Below, in pieces: positions 40,691 to 49,008 of a stretch of 64,000 bases of DNA. The translations under genes were made by a program, and so were the position numbers. The stretch comes from Marivivens donghaensis (GTDB taxonomy: Bacteria; Pseudomonadota; Alphaproteobacteria; Rhodobacterales; Rhodobacteraceae), in the NCBI RefSeq assembly GCF_023541015.1, contig NZ_JALNPR010000007.1, positions 61,738 to 125,737 of the forward strand. Direction: 5' to 3'. The number at the start of each line of letters is the position of its first letter. Within the stretch, counting starts at the first letter, position 1. Under the pieces are notes generated by a model. It was not told where the DNA came from and searched no databases. It was given only the letters and a program-made list of their open reading frames with translations.

Positions 40691-42595
40691 ATGACGACCG
40701 AACCTATTTACAAAACAGACGCGCTTATTGCCGAAAACATTGATGCCTATCTTGAGGCGCACCAGCACAAAACCATGCTGCGCTTTATCACCTGTGGCTC
40801 TGTTGACGATGGTAAATCCACGCTGATTGGCCGCCTGCTCTATGACAGCAAGATGATCTTTGAAGATCAGCTCGCAACGCTTGAGGCAGACAGCAAACGC
40901 GTCGGCACCCAAGGCGGCGAGATCGACTTTGCCCTTCTCGTGGACGGCCTCGCGGCGGAACGCGAACAGGGTATCACCATCGATGTTGCCTACCGTTTCT
41001 TTGCCACCGAAAAGCGCAAATTCATCGTGGCGGATACCCCCGGCCACGAACAATACACGCGCAACATGGTCACTGGCGCATCGACTGCCGACCTCGCCGT
41101 TATTCTGATCGACGCGCGCAAAGGCGTGCTGACCCAGACCCGCCGTCACAGCTATCTGGTGAACTTAATCGGTATCCGTCACGTCGTCCTCGCCGTGAAC
41201 AAGATGGACTTGATCGGCTACGACAAAGCGACCTTTGACAACATCGTCGCTGAATACGGCGAGTTTGCCCGTTCTATCGGCATTGAAGAGTTCACCGCTA
41301 TTCCCATCTCTGGCTTCAAAGGCGACAACATCACAGGGCCGAGCGAGTTTACCCCGTGGTACACGGGCCCTGCCCTGCTGCCGTTCCTTGAATCCGTTGA
41401 GGTCGACGTCACCGCGGATCAGGAACAACCCTTCCGTCTGCCCGTTCAGTGGGTGAACCGTCCGAACCTCGACTTCCGTGGCTTTGCTGGCATGATCGCA
41501 AGCGGCTCTGTCCGCCCAGGGGATCAGGTGCGCGTTCTGCCGTCGGGCAAGACATCCACCGTTTCACGGATCGTAAGCCTTGAGGGTGATCGTGATCTGG
41601 CGGTTGCAGGTGAATCCGTCACCATCACGCTGGCTGATGAAATCGATTGCTCGCGCGGTCAGGTGATCGTTGCAGCGCAGGCCCCATTGGAGGTCGCAGA
41701 CCAGTTTGAATCCACCCTCGTTTGGATGGATGAGACAGAGATGGTTCCCGGTCGCGCCTACTGGCTCAAGATCGGAACGCAGACCGTTTCGGCCACCATT
41801 CACCAGCCGAAATACGAGGTGAACATCAACACCCAAGAGCATCTGGCGACCAAAACGCTGGACCTCAACGCGATTGGTGTGGCGAACATCACCACTGACC
41901 GTGAAATCCCGTTCTCGGCCTACGCAGACAACCGCGACCTTGGCGGGTTCATTCTGATCGACAAGATCACGAACCACACTGTCGCCGCTGGTATGATCCA
42001 TTTTGCGCTGCGCCGTGCGCAGAACATCCACTGGCAGGCAACCGACATTGGCCGTGATCACCACGCGTCGATGAAGCACCAGAAACCAGCGGTTCTTTGG
42101 CTGACGGGTCTGTCGGGGTCGGGCAAATCAACGATCGCAAACATCGTTGAAAAGAAACTCGCGCGGATGAACCGACACACGTTCCTCTTGGACGGTGACA
42201 ACGTGCGCCACGGCTTGAACAAAGACCTCGGCTTTACCGAAGCGGACCGGATCGAAAACATCCGCCGCGTGGGTGAAGTGGCGAAACTGATGACCGACGC
42301 GGGTCTGATTGTGATCACCGCGTTCATCTCTCCGTTCCGATCTGAGCGGGACATGGTGCGAGGCATGATGCAGCCGGGTGAATTTGTTGAGGTATTCGTG
42401 GATACCCCGCTTGAGGTGGCTGAGGCCCGCGACGTCAAAGGCCTATATGCCAAGGCACGCTCTGGTCAGCTGAAGAACTTCACAGGTATCGATAGCCCGT
42501 ATGAAGCCCCTGAAAATGCTGAGATGCGGATCGACACAACCCAGATGACGCCCGAAGAGGCCGCTGATCTGATCATCGCACGTTTGATCCCGTAA
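40691..42595 (+). CDS. cysNC: Bifunctional sulfate adenylyltransferase GTPase / APS kinase CysNC
   Basis: 634 residues. The N-terminal part (to about 440) is the EF-Tu-like GTPase CysN, with G1 [11 protein letters not shown]3 [17 protein letters not shown] and G4 NKMD. From about 460 the APS kinase CysC starts with Walker [10 protein letters not shown], then [13 protein letters not shown] and the [10 protein letters not shown] loop. It drives APS formation with GTP and then phosphorylates APS to PAPS, for cysteine synthesis or sulfation of surface sugars. Fused CysNC is common in alphaproteobacteria. Confidence 0.96.
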   Translation: MTTEPIYKTDALIAENIDAYLEAHQHKTMLRFITCGSVDDGKSTLIGRLLYDSKMIFEDQLATLEADSKRVGTQGGEIDFALLVDGLAAEREQGITIDVAYRFFATEKRKFIVADTPGHEQYTRNMVTGASTADLAVILIDARKGVLTQTRRHSYLVNLIGIRHVVLAVNKMDLIGYDKATFDNIVAEYGEFARSIGIEEFTAIPISGFKGDNITGPSEFTPWYTGPALLPFLESVEVDVTADQEQPFRLPVQWVNRPNLDFRGFAGMIASGSVRPGDQVRVLPSGKTSTVSRIVSLEGDRDLAVAGESVTITLADEIDCSRGQVIVAAQAPLEVADQFESTLVWMDETEMVPGRAYWLKIGTQTVSATIHQPKYEVNINTQEHLATKTLDLNAIGVANITTDREIPFSAYADNRDLGGFILIDKITNHTVAAGMIHFALRRAQNIHWQATDIGRDHHASMKHQKPAVLWLTGLSGSGKSTIANIVEKKLARMNRHTFLLDGDNVRHGLNKDLGFTEADRIENIRRVGEVAKLMTDAGLIVITAFISPFRSERDMVRGMMQPGEFVEVFVDTPLEVAEARDVKGLYAKARSGQLKNFTGIDSPYEAPENAEMRIDTTQMTPEEAADLIIARLIP

Positions 42596-42617
42596 GAGGC
42601 TCAACACGGCAAACGAA

Positions 42618-42650
42618 AAAGGGCGACCCGAATGGGCCGCCCTTTGTTTT
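42618..42650 (+). terminator. Rho-independent terminator after cysNC
   Basis: AAAGGGCGACCC (42618-42629) pairs with GGGCCGCCCTTT (42634-42645) with one mismatch and a GAAT loop, followed by a T run at 42647-42651. It lies 22 bases after the cysNC stop. Confidence 0.85.
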
Positions 42651-42713
42651 TGGGAGGGTAGTTTGCTACGTTTTCCAGAGCGATTATGAGACCCAATTCT
42701 CAACGCGCTTCGT

Positions 42714-42735
42714 AGTTTGAATTCAAAATCAAACT
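42714..42735. promoter_or_regulatory. Nested palindromes upstream of the FAH-family gene
   Basis: A perfect 12-bp palindrome TTTGAATTCAAA (42716-42727) lies within a wider inverted repeat AGTTTGA (42714-42720) and TCAAACT (42729-42735). It ends 33 bases before the FAH start. A regulator-binding site is plausible; no regulator gene is adjacent. Confidence 0.4.
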
Positions 42736-42768
42736 GCTATGGTGCCCGCAAAGGAAGAGGAGAGGCCC

Positions 42769-43614
42769 ATGAAACTTCTGCGTGTTGGTCCAGTTGGACG
42801 TGAAAAACCTGCCATTCTGGACGAGAGCGGAGCGATCCGCGATCTGAGTGGGCATGTGACGGATTTCGCGGGACCATCGTTGGGGTTTGACGCGTTGAAT
42901 GCGATCCGTTCCATCAACCTCAGCACCCTGCCCGTCATCGAAAACTCAGAGCGGATCGGTGCCTGCCTCGCCTCGGTTCCGAACTTCTATTGCATCGGCC
43001 TCAACTACGCGAAACACGCCGCCGAGGCGGGTATGGATGCGCCCAAGGAACCGATCATTTTCAGTAAGGCCTCCTCGGCCCTCTCTGGCCCGTTTGACCC
43101 CGTCATCATCCCGCGCCAATCCACCAAAACCGATTGGGAGGTCGAGTTGGGCGTGGTGATTGGCAAGGTCGCCTCTTACGTCTCAGAGGCCGAAGCACTG
43201 TCCTATGTGGCGGGTTATTGCACCGTGAACGACGTCTCAGAACGCGCGTTTCAGATCGAAAAGGGCGGCCAGTGGATCAAGGGCAAATCTGCGCCGAGCT
43301 TTGGTCCGATCGGCCCATATCTGGTGACTGCTGACGAGGTGCCTGATCCGCAGAACCTCTCCCTCTCGCTGTCACTCAATGGCGAGACGGTGCAGAATTC
43401 GAACACATCGGACATGATCTTTGGTGTCGCTGAGATTGTGTCCTATATGAGCCAATTCATGACCCTGTTACCCGGTGATATCATTGCCACGGGCACCCCT
43501 TCGGGCGTTGGCATGGGCATGAAACCCCAACGGTTCCTCATCGAAGGGGACGTAATGGAATTGGAAGTCGAAGGTCTGGGCCGTCAGCGACAACAAGCAG
43601 TCAACGCTCTGTGA
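42769..43614 (+). CDS. Fumarylacetoacetate hydrolase family protein
   Basis: 281 residues from the ATG at 42769 (GGAAGAGGAGAGG upstream). The FAH fold is shown by IGLNYAKHAAEAG, the metal-binding DWEVELGVVIGK segment with its Glu residues, NDVSERAFQ and GTPSGVGMGM. The family includes acylpyruvases, 2,4-diketo-3-deoxy-L-fuconate hydrolase and homoprotocatechuate isomerase; sequence alone does not choose. The gene is followed 16 bases later by a DsbA-family gene. Confidence 0.87.
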   Translation: MKLLRVGPVGREKPAILDESGAIRDLSGHVTDFAGPSLGFDALNAIRSINLSTLPVIENSERIGACLASVPNFYCIGLNYAKHAAEAGMDAPKEPIIFSKASSALSGPFDPVIIPRQSTKTDWEVELGVVIGKVASYVSEAEALSYVAGYCTVNDVSERAFQIEKGGQWIKGKSAPSFGPIGPYLVTADEVPDPQNLSLSLSLNGETVQNSNTSDMIFGVAEIVSYMSQFMTLLPGDIIATGTPSGVGMGMKPQRFLIEGDVMELEVEGLGRQRQQAVNAL

Positions 43615-43630
43615 TATCAGAGCATTAGGA

Positions 43631-44272
43631 ATGAGCCACATGATCAAACTCGACGTGATTTCGGACCCGATTTGCCCGTGGTGCTATATTGGAAAAACCC
43701 ACCTCGACCGCGCCTTAGCGGAACGTTCTGACCATGGGTTCGTCATCGAATGGCACCCGTTCCAGCTCAATCCGACAATGCCACCCGAAGGCATGGATCG
43801 CCGCGCCTATCTCGAAACCAAATTCGGCGGCCCAGAAGGAGCTACCCGCGCCTACGCCCCCGTGGTTCAGGCGGCGGCCAACGCGGGGCGTTCGATCAAT
43901 TTTGACGGCATCAAGACAACGCCGAACACGATCGACGCGCATCGGCTGATCCACTGGGCGGGTCAGCAGGGATGCCAGACCGAAGTCGTGAACAAACTGT
44001 TTGAGGCATATTTCGTCAACGGCCAGAACATCGGCAACCACGCGGTCCTGGCCGGTATTGCGGAGGCCTGCGGAATGGACCGACCCGAGGTCGCATCTCG
44101 CCTCGACAGCGATCACGACCTTATCGCGACCCGCGCCCGCGATAGTCAAATTCGAAAGATGGGTGTGAGTTCGGTACCGACCTTTGTGGTCTTGAACCAG
44201 CACTTGGTTTCGGGCGCGCAACCGCCCGAAACGTGGGTCTCAATCATCGACCAGATCGCCGCGCAAACGTAA
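43631..44272 (+). CDS. DsbA-family oxidoreductase (FrnE-like)
   Basis: 213 residues. A thioredoxin-fold CPWC motif (DPICPWCYIG) lies near the N-terminus, followed by the helical insertion and a C-terminal GVSSVPTFVVLN containing the conserved cis-Pro. There is no signal peptide, which fits the cytoplasmic FrnE branch rather than periplasmic DsbA. Role in polyketide or stress contexts is reported for relatives; here it probably forms a pair with the FAH-family gene. ATG at 43640 is an alternative start. Confidence 0.87.
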   Translation: MSHMIKLDVISDPICPWCYIGKTHLDRALAERSDHGFVIEWHPFQLNPTMPPEGMDRRAYLETKFGGPEGATRAYAPVVQAAANAGRSINFDGIKTTPNTIDAHRLIHWAGQQGCQTEVVNKLFEAYFVNGQNIGNHAVLAGIAEACGMDRPEVASRLDSDHDLIATRARDSQIRKMGVSSVPTFVVLNQHLVSGAQPPETWVSIIDQIAAQT

Positions 44273-44275
44273 GGA

Positions 44276-45397
44276 TCAGAGTACCCGATCAACGACACCG
44301 CGCAGGCGCTCCACAGTGCCTGCCACATCATAGAGCTTGTCGAGGCCAAAGAGACCCAGACGGAAGGTTCGGAAATCCGACGGCTCGTCGCATTGCAGCG
44401 GGACACCCGCCGCGATCTGCATACCCAGAGCCGCGAATTTCTTACCGTTCTGGATGTCTGGATCGTCGGTGTAGCTCACCACCACACCGGGTGCGCCGTA
44501 GCTGTCCGCCGCGACCGACTTAATCCCCTTTTCGCGCAGCATATCCCGCACGGCATTTCCCAACTCCCATTGGGCGTCGCGGAGTTTGTCAAAACCATAG
44601 TCCCGCGTCTCAACCATCGTGTCACGGAACGCCCGCAGCGCATCTGTCGGCATAGTCGCGTGATAGGCATGACCGCCGTTTTCATAGGCCTCCATGATCG
44701 ACGACCATTTCTTGAGATCGATGGCAAAGGAGTTGGATGTCGTGGCGTCCAAACGTTCCTTCGCACGGTTCGACATCATGACCAAGCCCGCCGAAGGTGA
44801 GGCCGACCAGCCCTTTTGCGGCGCCGAAATCAGCACGTCTACGCCCGTCGCCGCCATGTCGACCCAGACACAACCCGACGCAATGCAATCAAGCACCATC
44901 AACGCCCCGACCTCATGTGCGGCCGCCGCCAACTGAGTGATGTAATCGTCTGGCAGGATAATCCCCGCGCTCGTCTCCACGTGGGGTGCGAAAACCACGT
45001 CAGGCCTCGCATCGCGGATCGCTTGGGTCACGTCCTCTATCGGCGCGGGTGCAAAGGGCGCGCGGGTGTCATTGCCCGCCTGCCGCGCCTTGAACACGGT
45101 CGTCTGAGCCGTGAACTGACCCGCGTCGAATATCTGCGTCCAGCGATAGGAAAACCAGCCATTCCGCACGATCAGCGCGTGGGCACCCGCCCCAAACTGC
45201 CGCGCCACGGCCTCCATCCCATAGGTGCCGCCACCCGGGACGATTGCCACGTGGTCGGCCTTGTAGACATCCTTGAGCATGCCCGAGATGTCGCGCATCA
45301 CCTGCTGAAACACCGCCGACATGTGATTGAGCGACCGATCCGTAAAGACCACCGAGAATTCCATCAAGCCATCGGGATCGACGTGTGAATGTGCCAT
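44276..45397 (-). CDS. Class V aminotransferase, alanine/serine-glyoxylate type
   Basis: 373 residues. It has the PLP-dependent class V features: PGGGTYGMEAVARQ near residue 54, the DCIASGCVWVD Asp, and the Schiff-base Lys in APQKGWSASPSAGL. The pattern resembles alanine-glyoxylate and serine-glyoxylate aminotransferases, but (S)-ureidoglycine-glyoxylate or 2-aminoethylphosphonate-type specificity cannot be excluded. It is convergent with the DsbA-family gene, with 3 bases between stops. Confidence 0.85.
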   Translation of the reverse strand: MAHSHVDPDGLMEFSVVFTDRSLNHMSAVFQQVMRDISGMLKDVYKADHVAIVPGGGTYGMEAVARQFGAGAHALIVRNGWFSYRWTQIFDAGQFTAQTTVFKARQAGNDTRAPFAPAPIEDVTQAIRDARPDVVFAPHVETSAGIILPDDYITQLAAAAHEVGALMVLDCIASGCVWVDMAATGVDVLISAPQKGWSASPSAGLVMMSNRAKERLDATTSNSFAIDLKKWSSIMEAYENGGHAYHATMPTDALRAFRDTMVETRDYGFDKLRDAQWELGNAVRDMLREKGIKSVAADSYGAPGVVVSYTDDPDIQNGKKFAALGMQIAAGVPLQCDEPSDFRTFRLGLFGLDKLYDVAGTVERLRGVVDRVL

Positions 45398-45600
45398 GAG
45401 TGCCTCCTAAGTTACCCCGAAAGGTATGGGAGGTTGCGGGCGCGAGGCAAGGGGGCGCGGCACTTTTGCCTCATTTGGCGGACGGCGGGAGCTCATGTTA
45501 TCGGGCATTTGGCTGGACTTTTGGGTACAGTACATACGAGAGCTACTTGGGGTTGTAACGGGTACCACGGCTCTATCCCATTGCGCCGCTTCCCAGAATT

Positions 45601-46506
45601 CTAAGGCGGGTTTAGCGTCACCCCACATTTAGCTCGGATCTGAAATTGACCCTCTTCCTCGGCATCGCCCTCGGGCTCTCGCTCCTCCTCATTTTTGGTG
45701 GATACCTCATGGACCTCGGCGCGGTCATCGGCGGCGTCGACGGGGCCGCGGGGCTGCCGATTTTTGTGCTCTCGATGATCTCGTTTGTCGGGTCCTTCCC
45801 CGTGGCCGTCTTCGCCTGGATATTTGGCGGCTGGGACTACGCCTGGCCGATCTTCCTCGGCACCGCTCCCTACCACTTCGGGCTCGTGTTTATCCTCGTC
45901 AAGCACCTCGAATTTATCGCCCGCCGCAAAAAACGCAGGAAAGAGGCCCGCTCGAGCTGGAAATGAATTCGCCCCATGGTAGAAATTGGGTTCGTTTCGG
46001 GATTTGAGGTATTTAGCGTATCGGCGTCGAGCTTTTGAGGCCTGCGCCTCGGCCTCTGACAGGTACCGGAGGGCGAGTCGATGTCTCTCGGCGCGGGCTT
46101 GTGACGTGGTGCGGTTCATGCTCGCGAGGAGGCGCAGGCCCTCACGTTTTTTGTCTGCGCCGACGTCGGCAATGATGGCCTCCACGCGGCGGCTCACGTC
46201 ATCAACGACGGGATCGGGATTGGCCAGATCTTTTTCGACCTCTCTCAGGTGTTGCGCCGCGTGCCTGCGCCTCACTTCGGCCGCGGCGAGCACCATGCCA
46301 ACGGCGTAATGGTCCGTACACACCTCGGGCCAGCCGCCGTCGAAAATCACCTCTGCCATGGCAGAGATGTCTTCCGCATTAGGCTCACCCGCCAGGCCAT
46401 GGCGCCTCGCGTTCTGGGATGACCTACGCCGCCCGACCGCCGAAGTTGGGCCTGTCCACTGGCTCGCGTTTGCTCGATTGGACTGGAGTTGAGCTGTGGT
46501 TGTCAT
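45601..46506 (-). CDS. Hypothetical protein, probably without its native stop
   Basis: The frame gives 301 residues. The first 170 or so look like a genuine protein: the N-terminus (QLQSNRANAS, then TGP, then RRSSQNARRHGL) belongs to a widespread conserved hypothetical family of bacterial islands, and a basic helical middle ends in KSRNEPNFYHG, which resembles a natural family C-terminus. From about residue 175 on the frame runs antisense through the membrane-protein gene and is low-complexity charged, so the real gene likely ended near 45965 and the rest is read-through. It overlaps the upstream hypothetical gene by ATGA. Confidence 0.55.
   Translation of the reverse strand: MTTTAQLQSNRANASQWTGPTSAVGRRRSSQNARRHGLAGEPNAEDISAMAEVIFDGGWPEVCTDHYAVGMVLAAAEVRRRHAAQHLREVEKDLANPDPVVDDVSRRVEAIIADVGADKKREGLRLLASMNRTTSQARAERHRLALRYLSEAEAQASKARRRYAKYLKSRNEPNFYHGANSFPARAGLFPAFFAAGDKFEVLDEDKHEPEVVGSGAEEDRPGVVPAAKYPGEDGHGEGPDKRDHREHKNRQPRGPVDAADDRAEVHEVSTKNEEEREPEGDAEEEGQFQIRAKCGVTLNPP
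45646..45966 (+). CDS. Small membrane protein
   Basis: About 106 residues with three hydrophobic spans (FLGIALGLSLLLIFGG, AGLPIFVLSMISFVG, a third around the WDYAWPIFLG segment) and a basic C-terminus (RRKKRRKEAR). No family is recognised. The best start is a TTG at 45646; no good ribosome site is present and an upstream stop at 45613 excludes a much longer N-terminus, so the 5' end may be damaged. It overlaps the tail of the minus-strand reading frame 45601-46506, an unusual convergent overlap. Confidence 0.45.
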   Translation: MTLFLGIALGLSLLLIFGGYLMDLGAVIGGVDGAAGLPIFVLSMISFVGSFPVAVFAWIFGGWDYAWPIFLGTAPYHFGLVFILVKHLEFIARRKKRRKEARSSWK

Positions 46507-47066
46507 TGGCTGACGGGCGTCGCGGCTTGTGCGCGGGCATTCACCATCCGGTCGAAATCTTGGTGCAGGCGGCGGCGCCTCACCTCGAGCCTCTCAATTG
46601 CGTCATTGTGCGCGGCAATCCCCGTGGCCGCCTGATAGGCCCGCGCCGTCAGGAGGGCGAGGTCGACGCCATGCTCTGTCAGTTGGGCCTTAGCCTGTGT
46701 CACGCGGGTGGGATCGGATGAGTTTAAGTCATTTGCGATCGACTTGGCCTCGGCGCGCTTTGGATCATGAATGGCCCTTAAGTCCAAGCCATCAGGGGTG
46801 CGAGACCCCAACAGCCGATGGCCGGTTAGAGCTACGATTACCTCATTGCCAAGCTCGTTCTGGATGAGCGCGTTGGACATCTGCCGGTGTCGGAGGATCT
46901 CAATGTCGAGCTCGGTAATTTGCCCAACGAGGTAGGCCTCATAGGCATTCGCAGGTTTTAGGGCGTCAGAGACGGCCTCACTGAGAAACCCGAAGAGGGT
47001 CTCGGGGTCACTGGGCAGGTGTGCGGCGTAGAGATCAGTCGACGGGATGATGTGTGTCTCGGACAT
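46503..47066 (-). CDS. Hypothetical protein coupled to the preceding island gene
   Basis: 187 residues, soluble, largely helical; I do not recognise a domain. It starts SETHIIPSTDLYAAHLP, has an EILRHRQMSNALIQNE segment and a basic C-terminal helix (ERLEVRRRRLHQDFDRMV). It ends with ATGA overlap into the gene at 45601-46506, so the two form a unit. Paired genes of this sort are frequent in alphaproteobacterial islands near recombinases. Function unknown. Confidence 0.65.
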   Translation of the reverse strand: MSETHIIPSTDLYAAHLPSDPETLFGFLSEAVSDALKPANAYEAYLVGQITELDIEILRHRQMSNALIQNELGNEVIVALTGHRLLGSRTPDGLDLRAIHDPKRAEAKSIANDLNSSDPTRVTQAKAQLTEHGVDLALLTARAYQAATGIAAHNDAIERLEVRRRRLHQDFDRMVNARAQAATPVSQ

Positions 47067-47146
47067 GTGGAAACCCTCCGTGGTGGTTGGGTTCCATTAT
47101 CCGAGCGATGTCGGGGTTGCGTCCAGTCCCCGTGGAAAATGAGTTT

Positions 47147-47386
47147 TTATTTCCGGTGAATGCGTATCCCAGGCGCGTCGTCGGGCGTGCCGATGAATTC
47201 GATGCCGGCAGATTCAAAAACCGTCTTAATCGCCAAAATCGAACTTTTACGAACGGTAACATCACTGTTTGCTGCTTCGAGATTCTGAACAGTCCGCAAA
47301 GACAAACCGCTCTCTTCCGCTAGTTTTGCAGCGGACCAATTCAGTGCTCCGCGAGCAGCTTTTATTTGCTCAGTAGTGATATCCAT
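47147..47386 (-). CDS. Small XRE-family repressor
   Basis: 79 residues from the ATG at 47386, preceded on the minus strand by AGGAG. It is almost entirely a helix-turn-helix: TTEQIKAARGALNWSAAKLAEESG, then LSLRTVQNLEAANSD. It is divergent from the recombinase gene with 45 bases between starts, and a perfect palindrome (47396-47414) occupies that gap. It is likely to repress both itself and the recombinase. Confidence 0.85.
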   Translation of the reverse strand: MDITTEQIKAARGALNWSAAKLAEESGLSLRTVQNLEAANSDVTVRKSSILAIKTVFESAGIEFIGTPDDAPGIRIHRK

Positions 47387-47395
47387 AAATCTCCT

Positions 47396-47414
47396 ATTGC
47401 GTATTTTACGCAAT
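47396..47414. promoter_or_regulatory. Palindromic operator between XRE repressor and recombinase genes
   Basis: ATTGCGTA (47396-47403) and TACGCAAT (47407-47414), perfect 8-bp arms with a 3-base TTT centre. A further half-site TACGCAT lies at 47427-47433 across the recombinase start codon. Its site between divergent genes points to the XRE protein as the binder. Confidence 0.65.
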
Positions 47415-47431
47415 TTAGATATTAATTACGC

Positions 47432-48337
47432 ATGTTAGATACCAGCTCACACATAAACTGGCGATCTGAATTTGATCGGCTTGAGGGCGCATACGCCCCC
47501 TCGACGATGCGCGCATATTACTCAGACGTTCAGGCCTTTGTCGACTGGTGCCAGAAACTTGGGCGTCAGCCCTTCCCTGCAGACGTTGACACAGTTTGCG
47601 CCTTTATTGAGGACCAGGGGCGGGAGAAATCGGCCTCGACCGTCCGCCGCCGCCTCTACGCCATCCGAAAAATCCATCGCCTGCTGCGTCTCGAAGATCC
47701 AACCTACGACGAGGACATCAACCTCTCCCTCCGGCGCGTGCGGCGTTCAAAGCTGACGCGGCCGAAACAAGCGCGCGGAATTACTTCCGATGATCTGGAG
47801 CGCTTCCTTGCGTCAGAGCCGGATACGCCAACAGGCCTTCGGAACAGGGCAATGATGGCCTTGGGTTTTGAACTGCTAACACGTCGATCCGAACTCGTCG
47901 CTCTAAGGGACGAAGATCTCACTGTCCGTCCCGACGGAACACTTCAGGTCATTGTCCGCCGTAGCAAGGCAGACCCGTTTGGCGAGGGCCGGATAGCCTT
48001 CACATCGAGATGGACCGCTGAATTGATCGACGAATGGCAAGCTTGGCGTGGCTCCGAAATTTTCTGGCTCTTTTGTCCAATTTATAAGAACAAGCCGATC
48101 AACCGCGAATTAGAGACAACCACGGTACGACGCATGATTAAGGCGGCAGCACTGCGTAGCGGGTATAATGACTTCAATGCTCAGGAGTTCAGCGGCCACT
48201 CCCTTCGGGTAGGCGCAGCGCAGGAACTGCTCAAGCGTGGGCATGATACGGCTGCCATTATGCGTGCTGGAGGGTGGAAGTCAGTTCAGGTCTTGGCTCG
48301 ATATCTGGAAAAGGCAGAGCATAATGTTTGGAAATAG
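47432..48337 (+). CDS. Tyrosine recombinase/integrase
   Basis: 301 residues. The N-terminal SAM-like core-binding domain (APSTMRAYYSDVQAFVDWC) is followed by the catalytic domain with the first Arg in LLTRRSELVAL, the Lys in VRRSKADPFGEG, HSLRVGAAQELL (HxxR), the Trp of RAGGWKS and the nucleophile Tyr in ARYLEKAE. All active-site residues are present, so it should be competent. No tRNA gene is adjacent, so the attachment site is not visible. The upstream XRE gene is its probable regulator. Confidence 0.9.
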   Translation: MLDTSSHINWRSEFDRLEGAYAPSTMRAYYSDVQAFVDWCQKLGRQPFPADVDTVCAFIEDQGREKSASTVRRRLYAIRKIHRLLRLEDPTYDEDINLSLRRVRRSKLTRPKQARGITSDDLERFLASEPDTPTGLRNRAMMALGFELLTRRSELVALRDEDLTVRPDGTLQVIVRRSKADPFGEGRIAFTSRWTAELIDEWQAWRGSEIFWLFCPIYKNKPINRELETTTVRRMIKAAALRSGYNDFNAQEFSGHSLRVGAAQELLKRGHDTAAIMRAGGWKSVQVLARYLEKAEHNVWK

Positions 48338-48747
48338 GGTTAATGGTGCTTTTGGCAGAAGGAAAGAGACTGGAAGCCAACACTCTTTAGTGTCAGCGTC
48401 CGTCATTGGTGACTTCTGCGAATACACGCGACATTCCGACCACCATCAGAAAAGGCGCCGTATGAGCTGAGTTCATTTTGGAAAAAGCTAAAGTGATGCC
48501 TTACCAAAGCGGGCAGCAACGTCCCCCGAAACGGCCTCTCCGAGGTAGGCAAGGAGCACCAACACTTCGGCAGAGAAAGCCTTGAGAGTTAGTTCAAGCC
48601 GGTTCATTGATAAACTGTCGCTTAAGCCACGCTCATTGTTAGGCTAGAACCAAACGCGTTCACCTGAGGAGTTCCAAAATTACTACTAAAGTAGGATCTC
48701 AGCAAACCTCAGGCAACACGCAACTTCCAGATGGGAAAGAGCAATTA
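48338..48747. other. Gene-poor stretch downstream of the recombinase
   Basis: About 410 bases with mixed, partly AT-rich composition. No coding frame of convincing quality, no tRNA and no clear terminal repeats. A frame without an ATG that is open from 48643 runs into the interrupted reading frame described at 48748, with GAGGAG at 48665-48670 upstream of a possible ATT start at 48679. Confidence 0.35.
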
Positions 48748-49008
48748 ATGTCCGATAACGTTTACCCTAAAATAGATGTAGTAAATTTTCAAGCTATCCA
48801 GACTTACGCTGACAATGTGCGGTTTGGGGCCAGCATTGACTGAACCAACACTTACTGTATCCTACAACTCATAATCTTGAATGGGTTGGCGTCACTCGAT
48901 CAAGCCTACAAAAATGATCCGATGTCGCAAAGAAACTATGGCTTTTTAAAAAATAGCCTCAGTCTGAGAAGCATCCAAGACTGGAAAAACAAAGATATGC
49001 TGCCGTGA
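48748..49008 (+). pseudogene. Interrupted reading frame before the formyltransferase gene
   Basis: From the ATG at 48748 the frame reads 31 protein-like codons, meets an in-frame TGA at 48841-48843, then stays open for a further 54 codons (NGLASLDQAYKNDPMSQ, then KNSLSLRSIQDWKNK) to a TGA at 49006-49008. That last TGA overlaps the GTG start of the formyltransferase as GTGA, which looks like natural operon coupling. The simplest reading is a gene inactivated by a nonsense mutation or a sequencing error; no SECIS-like hairpin follows the internal TGA. The product family is not recognised. Confidence 0.5.

Noticed and set aside
45389..45604. 71-codon frame between the aminotransferase gene and the membrane-protein gene
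   Set aside because: No ribosome site, no domain and composition like non-coding DNA; overlaps the aminotransferase start on the other strand.
48841..48843. TGA as a selenocysteine codon
   Set aside because: No hairpin resembling a bacterial SECIS follows, and the flanking sequence is not a known selenoprotein motif; nonsense mutation or sequence error is simpler.
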